Shown here: positions 15,776 to 25,580 of the stretch, in pieces
Layout: each line of letters starts with the position of its first letter
Numbering within the stretch: the first letter of the stretch is position 1
Assembly (NCBI RefSeq): GCF_003148475.1
Contig: NZ_QGGG01000016.1
Location: forward strand, 1-64,000
From: Pseudaminobacter salicylatoxidans
Lineage (GTDB): Bacteria > Pseudomonadota > Alphaproteobacteria > Rhizobiales > Rhizobiaceae
Length of the DNA stretch: 64,000 nt
Direction of reading: 5' to 3'
Position numbers and translations under genes: made by a program
Notes under the pieces: generated by a model
Seen by the model: the letters and a program-made list of their open reading frames with translations, nothing else
Told to the model about the DNA's origin: nothing
Database searches by the model: none

Positions 15776-17128
15776 TCAGGCGGCGGTGCGGACCTCGGAA
15801 ATCACGCCGATAATGTCATCCACCACGGTTTCCACCAGCTTGGGATCGTCGCCCTCGGCCATGACGCGGATCAGCGGCTCGGTGCCGGAAGGGCGGATGA
15901 CGAGGCGACCGGACTGGCCGAGACGGTTGCGGGCCTCCTCGATCGCGGCCTTCACCGGAGCTGCTTCCAGCGGCTTGCCGCCGGAGAAGCGTACATTCTT
16001 CAGAAGCTGCGGCACCGGCTCGAACTTGCTGCACAATTCGCTCACCGGCTTGTTCTGCCGCTTCACGCAAGCCAGCACCTGCAGCGCCGAAACCAGACCG
16101 TCGCCGGTGGTGGAGAAATTCGACAGCACGATATGGCCGGATTGCTCGCCACCGACATTCAGGCCATGCGCGCGCATATGCTCGACCACATAGCGGTCGC
16201 CCACTTTCGTGCGGTGGAGCTGCAGCCCGATGCCGTCGAGGAAGCGTTCCAGCCCGAGATTGGACATGACCGTGGCAACCACGCCGCCGCCGGCGAGATG
16301 GCCGCTCTGGTGCCAGGCTTCGCCGATCAAAGCGAGGATCTGGTCGCCATCGACCACATTGCCCTTTTCGTCGACGATGACCATGCGGTCGGCGTCGCCG
16401 TCCAGCGCGATGCCGATGTCGGCGCGCACTTCATGGACCTTCCTGGCCAGGCTCTCGGGATGGGTGGAACCGCATTCCTCGTTGATGTTGAAGCCGTTTG
16501 GATCGTCATGGATGGCGATCACTTCCGCGCCCAGTTCCCACAGGGCGGCGGGCGCCACCTTGTAGGCCGCGCCATTGGCGCAGTCGATGACGATGCGCAG
16601 GCCCGACAGCGACATGGAGCGCGGCAGCGTGCGCTTGGCAAATTCGATGTAGCGGTCATGCACGCCGTCGATGCGCTTGGCCCGGCCCAGCGCGTCGGCA
16701 TCGGCCAGCGCGATGTCGATATCCTGGTCGAGCAGCGCCTCGATGCGCATCTCGATCTCGTCCGACAGCTTGTAGCCGTCAGGGCCGAACAGCTTGATGC
16801 CGTTGTCGTAGTATGGGTTGTGCGAGGCCGAGATCATCACGCCGATGTCGGCGCGCAGCGAACGGGCCAGCATGGCCACTGCCGGCGTCGGCACCGGGCC
16901 GAGCAGGAAAACATCCATGCCGGCGGCGCAGAAACCCGCAACCAGCGCGTTCTCGATCATATAGCCTGACAGGCGCGTGTCCTTGCCCAGCACCACGCGG
17001 TGGCGATGGTTGCCGCGCTGAAAGGAAAGACCGGCCGCCATGCCCACCTTCATGGCGACCTCGGCAGTCATCGGAAATTTGTTGGCCCGTCCCCGGATAC
17101 CGTCTGTTCCGAAATAACGTCTGCTCAT
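15776..17128 (-). CDS. glmM: Phosphoglucosamine mutase
   Basis: This 450-residue enzyme converts glucosamine-6-phosphate to glucosamine-1-phosphate for UDP-GlcNAc, feeding peptidoglycan and lipopolysaccharide synthesis. Residues 1-14 ([14 protein letters not shown]) are the classical GlmM start, the phosphoserine is Ser102 in ISASHNP, the metal-binding loop is DGDADR, and the C-terminal [12 protein letters not shown] binds the phosphate. The in-frame start at 17167 adds non-conserved sequence. It is on the same strand as ftsH but separated by an exported-protein gene on the other strand, unlike the direct ftsH-glmM neighbourhood of many relatives. Confidence 0.96.
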   Translation of the reverse strand: MSRRYFGTDGIRGRANKFPMTAEVAMKVGMAAGLSFQRGNHRHRVVLGKDTRLSGYMIENALVAGFCAAGMDVFLLGPVPTPAVAMLARSLRADIGVMISASHNPYYDNGIKLFGPDGYKLSDEIEMRIEALLDQDIDIALADADALGRAKRIDGVHDRYIEFAKRTLPRSMSLSGLRIVIDCANGAAYKVAPAALWELGAEVIAIHDDPNGFNINEECGSTHPESLARKVHEVRADIGIALDGDADRMVIVDEKGNVVDGDQILALIGEAWHQSGHLAGGGVVATVMSNLGLERFLDGIGLQLHRTKVGDRYVVEHMRAHGLNVGGEQSGHIVLSNFSTTGDGLVSALQVLACVKRQNKPVSELCSKFEPVPQLLKNVRFSGGKPLEAAPVKAAIEEARNRLGQSGRLVIRPSGTEPLIRVMAEGDDPKLVETVVDDIIGVISEVRTAA

Positions 17129-17516
17129 ACTTGTCCAGTTTCCCCAGCCTTGGGCTCGCTCCCGCACTCAGCTTTTGCCACAGCCCACCGGCGCGCACAG
17201 ATCACATTGTGTAAGAATATGTTACAAATCCTTCGGAAAGCTTTAATTTACTGTTGTTTTTCCTTGTTAACCGGCTTCACGAAGCAAACCGGGCAATATG
17301 CGTGATTTTACCCGTCGACCGCGATGTACAAGCTTTCTGAAGCCGTACGCCAGCCAACTTGCCGCGGATGAGTCGGTTTGCAGACTTAACTATCTGGTTC
17401 CGTCGTCCGGGGGAACAGGAAGAAATTTCATGCATTACTAAGCATCTGGCGTCGCCTGCCGTTGCGGGATATTCCTATAGGAGACGTCTGTGGCGGCAAC
17501 AATGGAGAGAAATGCC
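17129..17516. other. Divergent intergenic region
   Basis: These bases separate glmM (minus) from the exported repeat protein (plus) and must carry both promoters. The section 17200-17290 is clearly more AT-rich than its surroundings. I see no gene, no obvious structured RNA and no clear operator. Confidence 0.35.
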
Positions 17517-18344
17517 ATGCTCATCACTCGTCTCATCACCCTTTCCGGCATTGCCATCGCGGCCAGCCTGCTGGCGGCACCTGCCAGTGCGCTAACCATG
17601 AAAGAATGCAGCGCCAAGTATAACGCGGCCAAGGACGCCGGAACGCTGAACGGCATGAAGTGGAACGACTTCCGCAAGGCCGAGTGCGCCGCCGATGCGG
17701 GCGCGGCAACCGCTGCGCCCGCAAAGACGGAAAAGAAGTCCGCGAAATCGACAAAGAAGGCGACCGACACGGAAGCTTCGAGCGATGGCGCAAAAGGCCT
17801 GACCATGCAGGAATGCAGCGCCAAATATAACGCGGCCAAGGATGCAGGCTCGCTGGGCGGCAAGACCTGGAACCAGTTCCGCAAGGCCGAATGCGGCCCC
17901 GGCGCCAGCGCCGCTGCAGCCGCCAAGCCCGCCAAATCCTCCACCACGGCCGCCGTCGCCGAAGGCAAGGGCCTGACGATGAAGGAATGCAGCGCCAAAT
18001 ATCAGGCGGCAAAGACCGGCGGCACGCTCGGCGGCATGAAGTGGAACGACTTCCGCAAGACCGAGTGCGGCGCCAACGCAGCCGATGACGACACCGTGCC
18101 GGCCGCGAGCGAGGCTACCTACAGCGGCGAGCCCGCCGCACCCACGGCCAGGGCGCCGGGCGGCGTCAAGTTCCCGACCGCCGTGTCCAAGAAGTATTCC
18201 AACGAGAGCCCCGGCAAGGCGCGCATGCACACCTGCCTGGATCAGTATTATGCCGCCAAGGACGCCAATGCGCTCGGTGGCCTGAAGTGGATCCAGAAGG
18301 GTGGCGGCTATTACAGCCTCTGCAACGCCCGGCTGAAGAGCTGA
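17517..18344 (+). CDS. Exported protein with four Cys/Trp repeats
   Basis: This encodes 275 residues from ATG 17517, with GGAGAG upstream; GTG 17490 is an alternative start. A signal peptide (residues 1-26, ending APASA) is followed by three near-identical units of the form TM(K/Q)ECSAKY.AAK.AG.L.G..W..FRKAEC, separated by Ala/Lys/Pro linkers, and a fourth diverged unit near the C-terminus (HTCLDQYYAAKDANALGGLKW...C). Each unit has two Cys, which could form one disulphide in the periplasm. The repeats recall PsiF-like modules but are not identical to them. Function is unknown; a terminator follows at once. Confidence 0.8.
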   Translation: MLITRLITLSGIAIAASLLAAPASALTMKECSAKYNAAKDAGTLNGMKWNDFRKAECAADAGAATAAPAKTEKKSAKSTKKATDTEASSDGAKGLTMQECSAKYNAAKDAGSLGGKTWNQFRKAECGPGASAAAAAKPAKSSTTAAVAEGKGLTMKECSAKYQAAKTGGTLGGMKWNDFRKTECGANAADDDTVPAASEATYSGEPAAPTARAPGGVKFPTAVSKKYSNESPGKARMHTCLDQYYAAKDANALGGLKWIQKGGGYYSLCNARLKS

Positions 18345-18373
18345 TCGCTTTTCGGCCATTCGGCATTTCGAAG

Positions 18374-18402
18374 ACCCGCGCATTCCGGTGCGCGGGTTTT
18401 TT
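18374..18402 (+). terminator. Terminator of repeat-protein gene
   Basis: A perfect 9-bp stem (18374-18382 with 18389-18397), loop TTCCGG and six T to 18402. Confidence 0.9.
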
Positions 18403-18730
18403 CTTGTGAAGCGGCATCTGGTCGGTGCGTTGAGCCCCGCTCTTTTCGTTTCAGCAGCGGATCACGACCGCGCCTTCCAGCAGCATCGGCGGTTCGCGCA
18501 ACATGCCGGCGCGGAAAGCTTCCTCTGCCCGCAGGTGCCCTTCCGCGTGAGGACGACGGTTGCAGCAGCCCTCCGGGCTTCCTCCCCGCACGGTAAAGCC
18601 CACCGTCCTCAGACTGTTGGAAGCCCGCCCGAAAATCATCGCGACGTGTAGGATCCGGTCGGCACCGAACCGGCGAAATCCGCCTCGCTGCCGGCCCTGT
18701 CGCTGAGGGCGGGTGACGAGACGGTAGCAA
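18403..18730. other. Intergenic stretch without a convincing gene
   Basis: The only candidate is a 62-codon minus-strand frame at 18451-18639 (MIFGRASNSLRTVGFTV to EGAVVIRC) with a weak ribosome site. Its end (MLREPPMLLEGAVVIRC) reads like protein, but the middle is Arg/Cys-rich and unlike a folded domain. It may be a relic; I do not call it a gene. Confidence 0.3.
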
Positions 18731-18763
18731 GAAAAAAGCCGCGAGAAACAATCCTCGCGGCTT
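18731..18763 (-). terminator. Terminator after ftsH
   Basis: On the minus strand a 10-bp stem (18763-18754 with 18745-18736) is followed by a run of T (complement of 18732-18737). It ends the ftsH transcript 34 bases after its stop. Confidence 0.88.
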
Positions 18764-18796
18764 CATTGGTCTTGCGGCGCGCGCGGGCGATGTCGC

Positions 18797-20740
18797 CTAG
18801 CCTTGCGGCTGTGGCTCCAGGCCGGCATCGGGTTCCTCGCCGCCCTTCTTCTTGCGGCGGCCACCGCTGCTGCCGGCCTTCGGCACGGCCGAGCCACGGC
18901 TTGGCGGCGTGTCGTCGCCCAGGTCGCGCGAGGGCTTGTGACCGGCCAGCAACTGCTTGATCTCGTCGCCCGAAAGGGTTTCGTACTCGAGCAGGCCTTC
19001 GGCCAGCGCAATCCAGTCCTTCTTCTTCTTGCTCAGGACGTTGCGGGCGGTGGTGTAGGCTTCTTCGATCAGGCGGCGCACTTCGGCGTCGATGAGCTGC
19101 GCGGTCTCTTCCGAGACGTTCTGGGTGCGCGCCACCGAATGGCCGAGGAACACTTCCTCCTGGTTCTCGCCATAGGCGACCTGGCCCAGCTTGTCGGAAA
19201 AGCCCCAGCGCGTGACCATGGCGCGGGCGAGCTTGGTGGCCTGCTCGATGTCCGAGGCGGCGCCCGAGGTGATGTTCTCCTTGCCGAACTTCATCTCTTC
19301 GGCCACGCGGCCACCCATCATGATCGCCAGTCGCGAGATCATGTATCTGTAGCTCATCGAGTAGCGGTCGCCTTCGGGGAGCTGCATGACCATGCCGAGC
19401 GCACGGCCACGCGGGATGATGGTCGCCTTGTGCAGCGGGTCGGCCGCCGGCACGTTCAGCGCCATGATGGCGTGGCCGGATTCGTGATAGGCCGTCAGCT
19501 CCTTTTCCGCCTGGGTCATGGCCGTGGAGCGGCGCTCCGCACCCATCATCACCTTGTCCTTGGCGTCCTCGAACTCCTGCATGGTGACGAGGCGCTTGTT
19601 GCGGCGCGCGGCCATCAGCGCGGCCTCGTTGACGAGGTTCATCAGATCCGCGCCCGAGAAGCCGGGAGTGCCGCGTGCCAGGATCTTGAGATCGACATTC
19701 GGCGCCAGCGGCACATTGCGCACATGCACCTTGAGGATCTTCTCGCGGCCGACGATGTCCGGGTTCGGCACCACGACCTGGCGGTCGAAGCGGCCGGGAC
19801 GCAGCAGCGCCGGGTCGAGCACGTCGGGACGGTTGGTCGCAGCGATGAGGATGATCGATTCATTGGCCTCGAAGCCGTCCATCTCGACCAGAAGCTGGTT
19901 CAGCGTCTGTTCGCGCTCGTCATTGCCGCCGCCGAGGCCGGCGCCGCGATGACGGCCGACCGCGTCGATTTCGTCGATGAAAATGATGCAGGGCGCGTTC
20001 TTCTTGGCCTGCTCGAACATGTCGCGCACGCGGCTGGCGCCGACGCCCACGAACATTTCGACGAAGTCGGAGCCCGAGATGGTGAAGAAGGGCACGTTGG
20101 CTTCACCGGCCACCGAGCGGGCCAGCAGCGTCTTGCCGGTTCCGGGAGGGCCGACGAGCAGCACGCCACGCGGAATCTTGCCGCCCAGTCGCTGGAACTT
20201 CTGCGGGTCGCGCAGGAATTCCACGATCTCCTCGAGGTCCTGCTTGGCCTCGTCCACGCCTGCGACGTCCTGGAAGGTGACGCGGCCATGCGCCTCGGTC
20301 AGCAGCTTGGCCTTCGACTTGCCGAAGCCCATGGCGCGGCCCGAGCCGGACTGCATCTGGCGCATGAAGAAAATCCATACGCCCAAGATCAGGATCATCG
20401 GCAGCCAGGACAGCAGCATTCCCACGATGGAGTTGGAGCCATCGTTTTCAGGGCGCGCGGTGATGGTGACGTTCTTGTCCTCGAGCTTCTGCACCAGCGA
20501 AGGGTCGCCCGGCGAGTAGGTCTGGAAGCCGGTCGAGCTGTCGGTGTAGGAGCCGGTGATACGGTCGCCCGCGATGGTCACCGTCTTGACGCGGCCGGCG
20601 GACACATCCTTGAGGAAATCCGAATAGGCGACGTCGCTGGAAGCCCCGCGCGTCTGCGGCGTCTGGAAGAGGTTGAACAGGGCGATCAGCAGTACTGCAA
20701 TGATGGCCCAGAGCGCGAGGTTACGGTAATTCGGATTCAT
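18797..20740 (-). CDS. ftsH: ATP-dependent zinc metalloprotease FtsH
   Basis: This 647-residue inner-membrane AAA+ protease degrades misassembled membrane proteins and short-lived regulators. It has two membrane helices (about residues 7-25 and 104-127) around a periplasmic domain, Walker A GPPGTGKT at 197-204, Walker B FIDEID at 254-259, the second region of homology with RPGRFDR at 314-320, and the zinc motif HESGH at 419-423. The C-terminus is basic and Gly-rich. The start [11 protein letters not shown] at 20740 fits the family. It lies 103 bases downstream of tilS in the same direction. Confidence 0.97.
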   Translation of the reverse strand: MNPNYRNLALWAIIAVLLIALFNLFQTPQTRGASSDVAYSDFLKDVSAGRVKTVTIAGDRITGSYTDSSTGFQTYSPGDPSLVQKLEDKNVTITARPENDGSNSIVGMLLSWLPMILILGVWIFFMRQMQSGSGRAMGFGKSKAKLLTEAHGRVTFQDVAGVDEAKQDLEEIVEFLRDPQKFQRLGGKIPRGVLLVGPPGTGKTLLARSVAGEANVPFFTISGSDFVEMFVGVGASRVRDMFEQAKKNAPCIIFIDEIDAVGRHRGAGLGGGNDEREQTLNQLLVEMDGFEANESIILIAATNRPDVLDPALLRPGRFDRQVVVPNPDIVGREKILKVHVRNVPLAPNVDLKILARGTPGFSGADLMNLVNEAALMAARRNKRLVTMQEFEDAKDKVMMGAERRSTAMTQAEKELTAYHESGHAIMALNVPAADPLHKATIIPRGRALGMVMQLPEGDRYSMSYRYMISRLAIMMGGRVAEEMKFGKENITSGAASDIEQATKLARAMVTRWGFSDKLGQVAYGENQEEVFLGHSVARTQNVSEETAQLIDAEVRRLIEEAYTTARNVLSKKKKDWIALAEGLLEYETLSGDEIKQLLAGHKPSRDLGDDTPPSRGSAVPKAGSSGGRRKKKGGEEPDAGLEPQPQG

Positions 20741-20842
20741 CGGGTTTCCCGTAGTGCCCTGTGCCGGGCACATCGTTGTTGAGAGCGTGCTGCTAACATA
20801 GGCAGCAGCAGGGCCTATGCCAAGCAGAAGAGCATGGTTCGG

Positions 20843-22216
20843 TTAAGCTTTACTGGCAATATGGCCTGCCAATGGCGGCGGCGGATGCGATTTTGCGCCG
20901 ATCAGCCCGGCCGTCACCGCAGCCGGCGCAAGATCGAAGCCCGGCAGGAACAGCGCCCACGGCCCGACGACGGGTGCTCCCGAAACCCCATGCAAGCTCA
21001 CCGGAGCCTCCAGGCCCCCAAGATATTCGCCCTCCCGCCAGAGCCTCGGCAGCGTTGCGCGCGCCGCGCGAGCAAGGCTGGCGGGCGCGGCAACGGCATC
21101 TATTTCCTGCGTTTTTGCCGCCGCCATGCCGGTCGGGGCGAGCGTCAAATCCTGCGCGCCGCCGGTCACATGAAGGCGGAAGCGGCCGTCCCAGACAGCA
21201 TCTTCCACGGGCGCGGCCGGCGCAGGCAGGTGGCGCGCTTCACGGCGCAGGAATATGCCCTGCTTGCGGGCGTCGATCACGGTCCGCGACAATGTGGCGC
21301 AAAACCGTTCCTCGACGATCCTCGCAAAAACCGTCTGCGCACGCGCCAGGTCCGGCAGGTGGGAGGCACCGCCGGCCGCGCCGAGCAGAATGCGCAGCGC
21401 ATAGACGGCCGCATCTGGCGCAGCCTTCGCGAAATCAGGCGCAAGGCGGATCAGGCCGGGGCAGGGATATGTCGCATGGGTGCGAATGAGAGCGGCGGCT
21501 TCTTCGCCCAGACGCCTGCGGTTGTGCGCCGCGCTGGCGGCATCGGCGAGCGCGGTTGCGATCCGCCGGTCGTCGTCCCGGCCGAGCGCGGCGCGCATGC
21601 GCGGCCGCTCGAACGTTTCGTTCACATTGGTCGGATCGTCCAGCCAGTCCTCATGGCGGTTACGCAGGAAGTCGCGCAGCGTCTCGCGGCGCGCGCCGAG
21701 CAGGGGACGTGCGATCCATGTTTCGCCTTCGAACAGCGTCACCGTCGCCATGCCGGCCAGGCCGCGCGCGTCCTGTTTTTCGGCGAGGCGCCCGGCACGC
21801 ATCAGAACGGTTTCTGCCTGATCGTCGGCGGTGTGCCCGGTCAGGATCACGTCCGTGCCTTCCAGCCGCGCCGCTTCCGCCAGAAGCCGGTAGCGCGCCA
21901 GCCGCCCGGCGGCGGGGATGCCGGTGGCCGGCTTCGGCCCGGTCCAGCGCAGGATGCGATGGGAAATGCCATGACGGGCGCAAATCCGCGCCACCTGCCA
22001 CGCCTCCCCGGCGGAACCGGGGCGCAAGGCGTGGTCGACCGTCACCGCGACCAGCCGGACATCGGGGGCGGTTCGTGCGAGCCAGTCTTTGGTGAGAAGA
22101 AGCAGCGCGAGCGAGTCGCTGCCGCCGGAAACCGCCGCCACGAGGGCGCGGCGCTGCGCAAAATCGAAGGTCTGGAAGAGAGGGAGAGGGTCAGTATCGA
22201 TGCGGGTGGTCAGCAC
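20843..22216 (-). CDS. tilS: tRNA(Ile)-lysidine synthetase
   Basis: This 457-residue enzyme modifies C34 of the CAU-anticodon tRNA-Ile to lysidine, changing codon and amino-acid specificity. The PP-loop SGGSDS is at residues 30-35, with further family motifs VDHALRPGS and LTGHTADDQAETVLMR. Translation probably starts at GTG 22216, which overlaps the ybgF stop by seven bases, so expression is likely coupled to ybgF. The order ybgF-tilS-ftsH is usual in Rhizobiales. Confidence 0.95.
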   Translation of the reverse strand: MLTTRIDTDPLPLFQTFDFAQRRALVAAVSGGSDSLALLLLTKDWLARTAPDVRLVAVTVDHALRPGSAGEAWQVARICARHGISHRILRWTGPKPATGIPAAGRLARYRLLAEAARLEGTDVILTGHTADDQAETVLMRAGRLAEKQDARGLAGMATVTLFEGETWIARPLLGARRETLRDFLRNRHEDWLDDPTNVNETFERPRMRAALGRDDDRRIATALADAASAAHNRRRLGEEAAALIRTHATYPCPGLIRLAPDFAKAAPDAAVYALRILLGAAGGASHLPDLARAQTVFARIVEERFCATLSRTVIDARKQGIFLRREARHLPAPAAPVEDAVWDGRFRLHVTGGAQDLTLAPTGMAAAKTQEIDAVAAPASLARAARATLPRLWREGEYLGGLEAPVSLHGVSGAPVVGPWALFLPGFDLAPAAVTAGLIGAKSHPPPPLAGHIASKA

Positions 22217-23268
22217 GCGGCGAGCGCCTGTTCCTGCTTGATGCGGTCCTTGAGCGCGCCGGAAATGTCGGGGTAGCGCTTGCCGATCTCGCCGAAGGTG
22301 GCGCAGGCGACGTCGCGCTGATTGAGGCCGGCCAGCGAGATGCCGAGCTTCAGCAGCATTTCCGGGGCCTTCTTGGACTTCGGATAGGATTTGTTGGCGG
22401 CCAGGAATGTTTCGGCCGCATCGCGGTATTTCTGTTGCCCGAGCAGCGCCTCGCCAAGCCAGAAACGCGAGTCGGCAGCCTTCGGGTCGTTCGGGAACCG
22501 CGCGATGTGATCGCGGAAGCCGGCTTCCGCCGTGCCGTAGTCGCCCGAAAGGATGAACTGGTAGGAATTGCGGTAGAGTTCGTCGGGATTGTCGGTTTCC
22601 GGCAATGCGGCAACGGCCGTGCCGCCCGCAGCCGGTGCGCTCGCGGCGGTGTTGCCTGCCGGTGCGTGGTTGCCGGATGCCTCGTCGCCGACGCTGCCGC
22701 TCTTGACGTTGCCATCGGCGTCGAAGGTGATGGTGCCGAAGGTCTTTGGCGGCGTGCCGCGTCCCGGTGTTGCGGTGGCGGTCTGGGTGGCGTCGCGACC
22801 GCCCTTTTCCGCGGCGCCTTGCGTGGACGTCGCGCCCTGCGTCTTCTTGTGGCCGGTGGAGGTCGCGGAATTCTCCGCGACGCTCCGGTTGCTATTGCTG
22901 CCGGCATCCGACTTCTTCTGGCCGCCGTCTTCCAGTTCCTGGAAGCGGAACTCGTTGTCCTCCTGCATCTTGCGCAGTTGCTCCTGCATTTGCAGGATCT
23001 GGAAATTGAGTTCCTCGATGGTGCCGTTCAGCGACCGCACCTGCTCTTCCAGAGCCGTCACGCGTGGGTCGCTGACCTGTGCAAGCTGCACCATGCCAGA
23101 GGTGCCGCGGTCGAAGACGCCCGGAAGATCGGCCTTCGGCATGGGTACGGCAAGGCCGGGGCTGCCGGCCGGAGTCGGCGCGGCGCCAGCCAGGGTGTCG
23201 CGCGCGAACGCCGCGCCCGACATAAGAAGCACGGCCAGCGTGCCACTCAGGATCGTTCGAAAATACAT
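22210..23268 (-). CDS. cpoB: Tol-Pal system protein CpoB (YbgF)
   Basis: This 352-residue periplasmic protein links the Tol-Pal system with peptidoglycan synthesis during division in E. coli. It has a signal peptide (residues about 1-22, ending AAFA), a trimerising coiled coil (about 68-110, VTALEEQVRSLNGTIEEL), a long Ser/Thr/Gly-rich linker and C-terminal TPR units (DELYRNSYQFILSGDYGTAEAGF). GAGAGG precedes ATG 23268; the in-frame start at 23388 lacks a signal and is rejected. It is separated from pal by 243 bases and a terminator, so it probably has its own promoter together with tilS. Confidence 0.93.
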   Translation of the reverse strand: MYFRTILSGTLAVLLMSGAAFARDTLAGAAPTPAGSPGLAVPMPKADLPGVFDRGTSGMVQLAQVSDPRVTALEEQVRSLNGTIEELNFQILQMQEQLRKMQEDNEFRFQELEDGGQKKSDAGSNSNRSVAENSATSTGHKKTQGATSTQGAAEKGGRDATQTATATPGRGTPPKTFGTITFDADGNVKSGSVGDEASGNHAPAGNTAASAPAAGGTAVAALPETDNPDELYRNSYQFILSGDYGTAEAGFRDHIARFPNDPKAADSRFWLGEALLGQQKYRDAAETFLAANKSYPKSKKAPEMLLKLGISLAGLNQRDVACATFGEIGKRYPDISGALKDRIKQEQALAAC

Positions 23269-23454
23269 GTGCCTCTCGCCAATGGTGAACGGGAATTGCA
23301 ATCTCGACGATTGCTCCTCGCCTTTTATCAGGGCGCGCGACTTCGGCCAAATTTTGTTTGAGGCCGCGGCCATGATGCCGGTTTGCAACCCGATTGCGTG
23401 ACGTTGCCGGAATGCAACACATGCCCGGCCGTCAGGCGCGGATCGCGAGCAATG

Positions 23455-23482
23455 AAAAAGGCGGCCACGTGGACCGCCTTTT
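23455..23482 (-). terminator. Terminator of the tol-pal operon
   Basis: The stem AAAAGGCGG/CCGCCTTTT (23456-23464 with 23474-23482) is followed on the minus strand by T residues, 30 bases after the pal stop. Confidence 0.82.
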
Positions 23483-23511
23483 GCAGGTTTCTGGCAGAAT
23501 GCCGCGGCTGC

Positions 23512-24015
23512 TTAGCTGCCGGCGCCCGAAAGCGTGGTGACCGCGCGGCGGTTCTGCGACCAGCAGGAGATGTCGTCGCAGACCGCGACCGGGCGTTCCT
23601 TGCCGTAGGAGATGGTGCGAATGCGGTTGGCGGGGACGCCGCGGCCGACCAGATAGTCGCGGGCGGCGGCGGCGCGGCGTGCGCCCAGCGCCAGGTTGTA
23701 TTCGCGCGTGCCGCGCTCGTCGGCGTGGCCTTCCACGACGACCGCATACTGGGTGTACTTGTTGAGCCACTGCGCCTGGCGCGAGAGGATGCCCTGCGCG
23801 TCGGCACGGATCGACGAGGAGTCGGTATCGAAGAAGATGCGGTCACCGACATTCACGGTGAAGTCCTGCGCCGAGCCGGGGGTTGCGGCGCCGCCGCCAA
23901 GGCCGAGATCGGCCGCGCTGTTGGGTGTCTTCTTGGAAGCGCAGCCGGCAAGCGCCAGCGACGCCACCAGGGCGATGGCCACAGGGTTGGTTGCAAATTT
24001 AGCGATGCGGCGCAT
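23512..24015 (-). CDS. pal: Peptidoglycan-associated lipoprotein Pal
   Basis: This 167-residue outer-membrane lipoprotein anchors the outer membrane to peptidoglycan. The lipobox LALAGC gives lipid attachment at Cys25. The OmpA-like domain contains FDTDSSSI, the peptidoglycan-binding segment VEGHADERGTREYNLALGARRA and the terminal NRRAV. A pair of Cys in VAVCDDISCWSQNRR is typical of rhizobial Pal. The ribosome site GGAGAGG fixes the start at 24015. It is the last gene of tolQ-tolR-tolA-tolB-pal, although 209 bases separate it from tolB. Confidence 0.96.
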   Translation of the reverse strand: MRRIAKFATNPVAIALVASLALAGCASKKTPNSAADLGLGGGAATPGSAQDFTVNVGDRIFFDTDSSSIRADAQGILSRQAQWLNKYTQYAVVVEGHADERGTREYNLALGARRAAAARDYLVGRGVPANRIRTISYGKERPVAVCDDISCWSQNRRAVTTLSGAGS

Positions 24016-24224
24016 CCCGCCTCTCCTTCGCATTCGAGTGATTTCGTTGATCGACCAGTAACCACATCGCGGTTAACCGGCGTTCAAGAAATATGGTTAA
24101 CGTTTGGTTTTGGCCGCCGTCCCGGCCAGTTGGAGCCTATGTCTCATTTCGCGCGCACCCTAGGCCGAAATGCGGCAGAAGCGCGGCGATTGCGTGAAAA
24201 GCCGCGCTTCGGAAGCCAGGTCCG

Positions 24225-25541
24225 CTATTCCAGCAGCGGCGACCAGGCCGGGTCGGAGGCGAAGTTCGCGGTGGGGATGGGCTGCTCGTTGCGGCCCGTC
24301 AGGTCGATGGAGTAGAGGCGGGGTCCGCCCGAGCCGGCGGCTTCGCGGAAGAACATGATGACGCGGCCGTTCGGCGCCCAGGTCGGGCCTTCCTGCTGGA
24401 AGCCGCTCGACAGGATGCGCTCGCCCGAGCCGTCGGTCTTCATGACGCCGATCTGGAACTGACCGCCCGATTGCTTGGTGAAGGCGATGAGATCGCCGCG
24501 CGGCGACCATACCGGCGTCGAATAGGTGCCTTCGCCGAACGAGATGCGGGTCTGGCCCGAGCCGTCCGCGTTCATCACATAGATCTGCGGGCGGCCGCCG
24601 CGATCGGAGGTGAACACGACCTTGGAGCCGTCCGGCGAGAAGGAGGGCGAGGTGTCGATCGCGGTCGAATTGGTCAGGCGCGTGGTGGTGCGGCTGCGCA
24701 GGTCCATCGAGAAGATGTTGGAATTGCCGTCGTCGCGCAGCAGGCTCATGATCACCCGCTGGCCGTCCGGCGAGAAGCGCGGCGCAAAGGTCATGCCGGG
24801 GAAATTGCCCACCAGTTCACGCTGGCCGGTCTCGATCTGCAGCAGATAGACCTGCGGCTGGCCGCTTTCATAGGACATGTAGGTGATTTCCTGACGCGTC
24901 GGCGAGAAGCGCGGCGTCATGGCGATGGAGCGGCCGTCCGACAGGTAGCGCACATTGGCGCCGTCCTGGTCCATGATGGCCAGCCGCCGCTTGCGGTCGG
25001 TCTTGGCGCCGGATTCGTCGACGAACACGACGCGCGTGTCGAAATAGCCCTTTTCACCGGTCAGGCGTTCATAGATCGCATCGGCGATGATGTGAGCCAC
25101 GCGGCGTGAATTCGCCCGCGACGAGAAGAACTGCTCGCCCACGAGCTGCTGGCCCGCGAACGTGTCCCACAGGCGGAACTCGGCGCGCAGCCTGCCGTCG
25201 GCTTCCTGGCTGACGCGGCCGGTGACCAGCGCTTGCGCATTGATCACCTTCCAGTCCTCGAAGCGCGGAGCGGCGTCGGGATTGGAGATCTTCTCGATGA
25301 AGGCGCCCTTGTCGATCGGCGCAAACAGGCCCGAGCGCTTGAGGTCGGCGGCGACGATGCTGGAGATTTCGGCGCCGATGCCGTCACCCGACAGGAAATC
25401 GGTGATGGCGATCGGCAGCGGTTCGACATTGCCCTTGTTGACGTCGATCTCGACCAGCGCGCGCGCCGGCAGGGTCGCCACCGCGCTCATACCGGCAGCG
25501 AGCGCGCCCATCAGCATGATCGTTTTGAAGAGATGTTTCAT
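24225..25541 (-). CDS. tolB: Tol-Pal translocation protein TolB
   Basis: This 438-residue periplasmic beta-propeller binds Pal and TolA and is part of outer-membrane constriction. A signal peptide covers about residues 1-28 (ending LPARA), then comes the TolB N-domain ([30 protein letters not shown]) and repeated propeller blades with the motif [26 protein letters not shown]. Length and domain order are normal. It starts 39 bases after tolA in the same operon. Confidence 0.96.
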   Translation of the reverse strand: MKHLFKTIMLMGALAAGMSAVATLPARALVEIDVNKGNVEPLPIAITDFLSGDGIGAEISSIVAADLKRSGLFAPIDKGAFIEKISNPDAAPRFEDWKVINAQALVTGRVSQEADGRLRAEFRLWDTFAGQQLVGEQFFSSRANSRRVAHIIADAIYERLTGEKGYFDTRVVFVDESGAKTDRKRRLAIMDQDGANVRYLSDGRSIAMTPRFSPTRQEITYMSYESGQPQVYLLQIETGQRELVGNFPGMTFAPRFSPDGQRVIMSLLRDDGNSNIFSMDLRSRTTTRLTNSTAIDTSPSFSPDGSKVVFTSDRGGRPQIYVMNADGSGQTRISFGEGTYSTPVWSPRGDLIAFTKQSGGQFQIGVMKTDGSGERILSSGFQQEGPTWAPNGRVIMFFREAAGSGGPRLYSIDLTGRNEQPIPTANFASDPAWSPLLE

Positions 25542-25580
25542 TCAGTTCAGCCTCTTTTGTTCGGGCCCGCAAAGGCGGAA

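Noticed and set aside
18451-18639. 62-codon minus-strand frame near ftsH
   Set aside because: Weak ribosome site and Arg/Cys-rich middle; only the end looks like protein, which is too little for a gene call.
18803-20782. 659-codon plus-strand open frame antisense to ftsH
   Set aside because: It mirrors the ftsH gene exactly and is low-complexity; ftsH motifs on the other strand are decisive.
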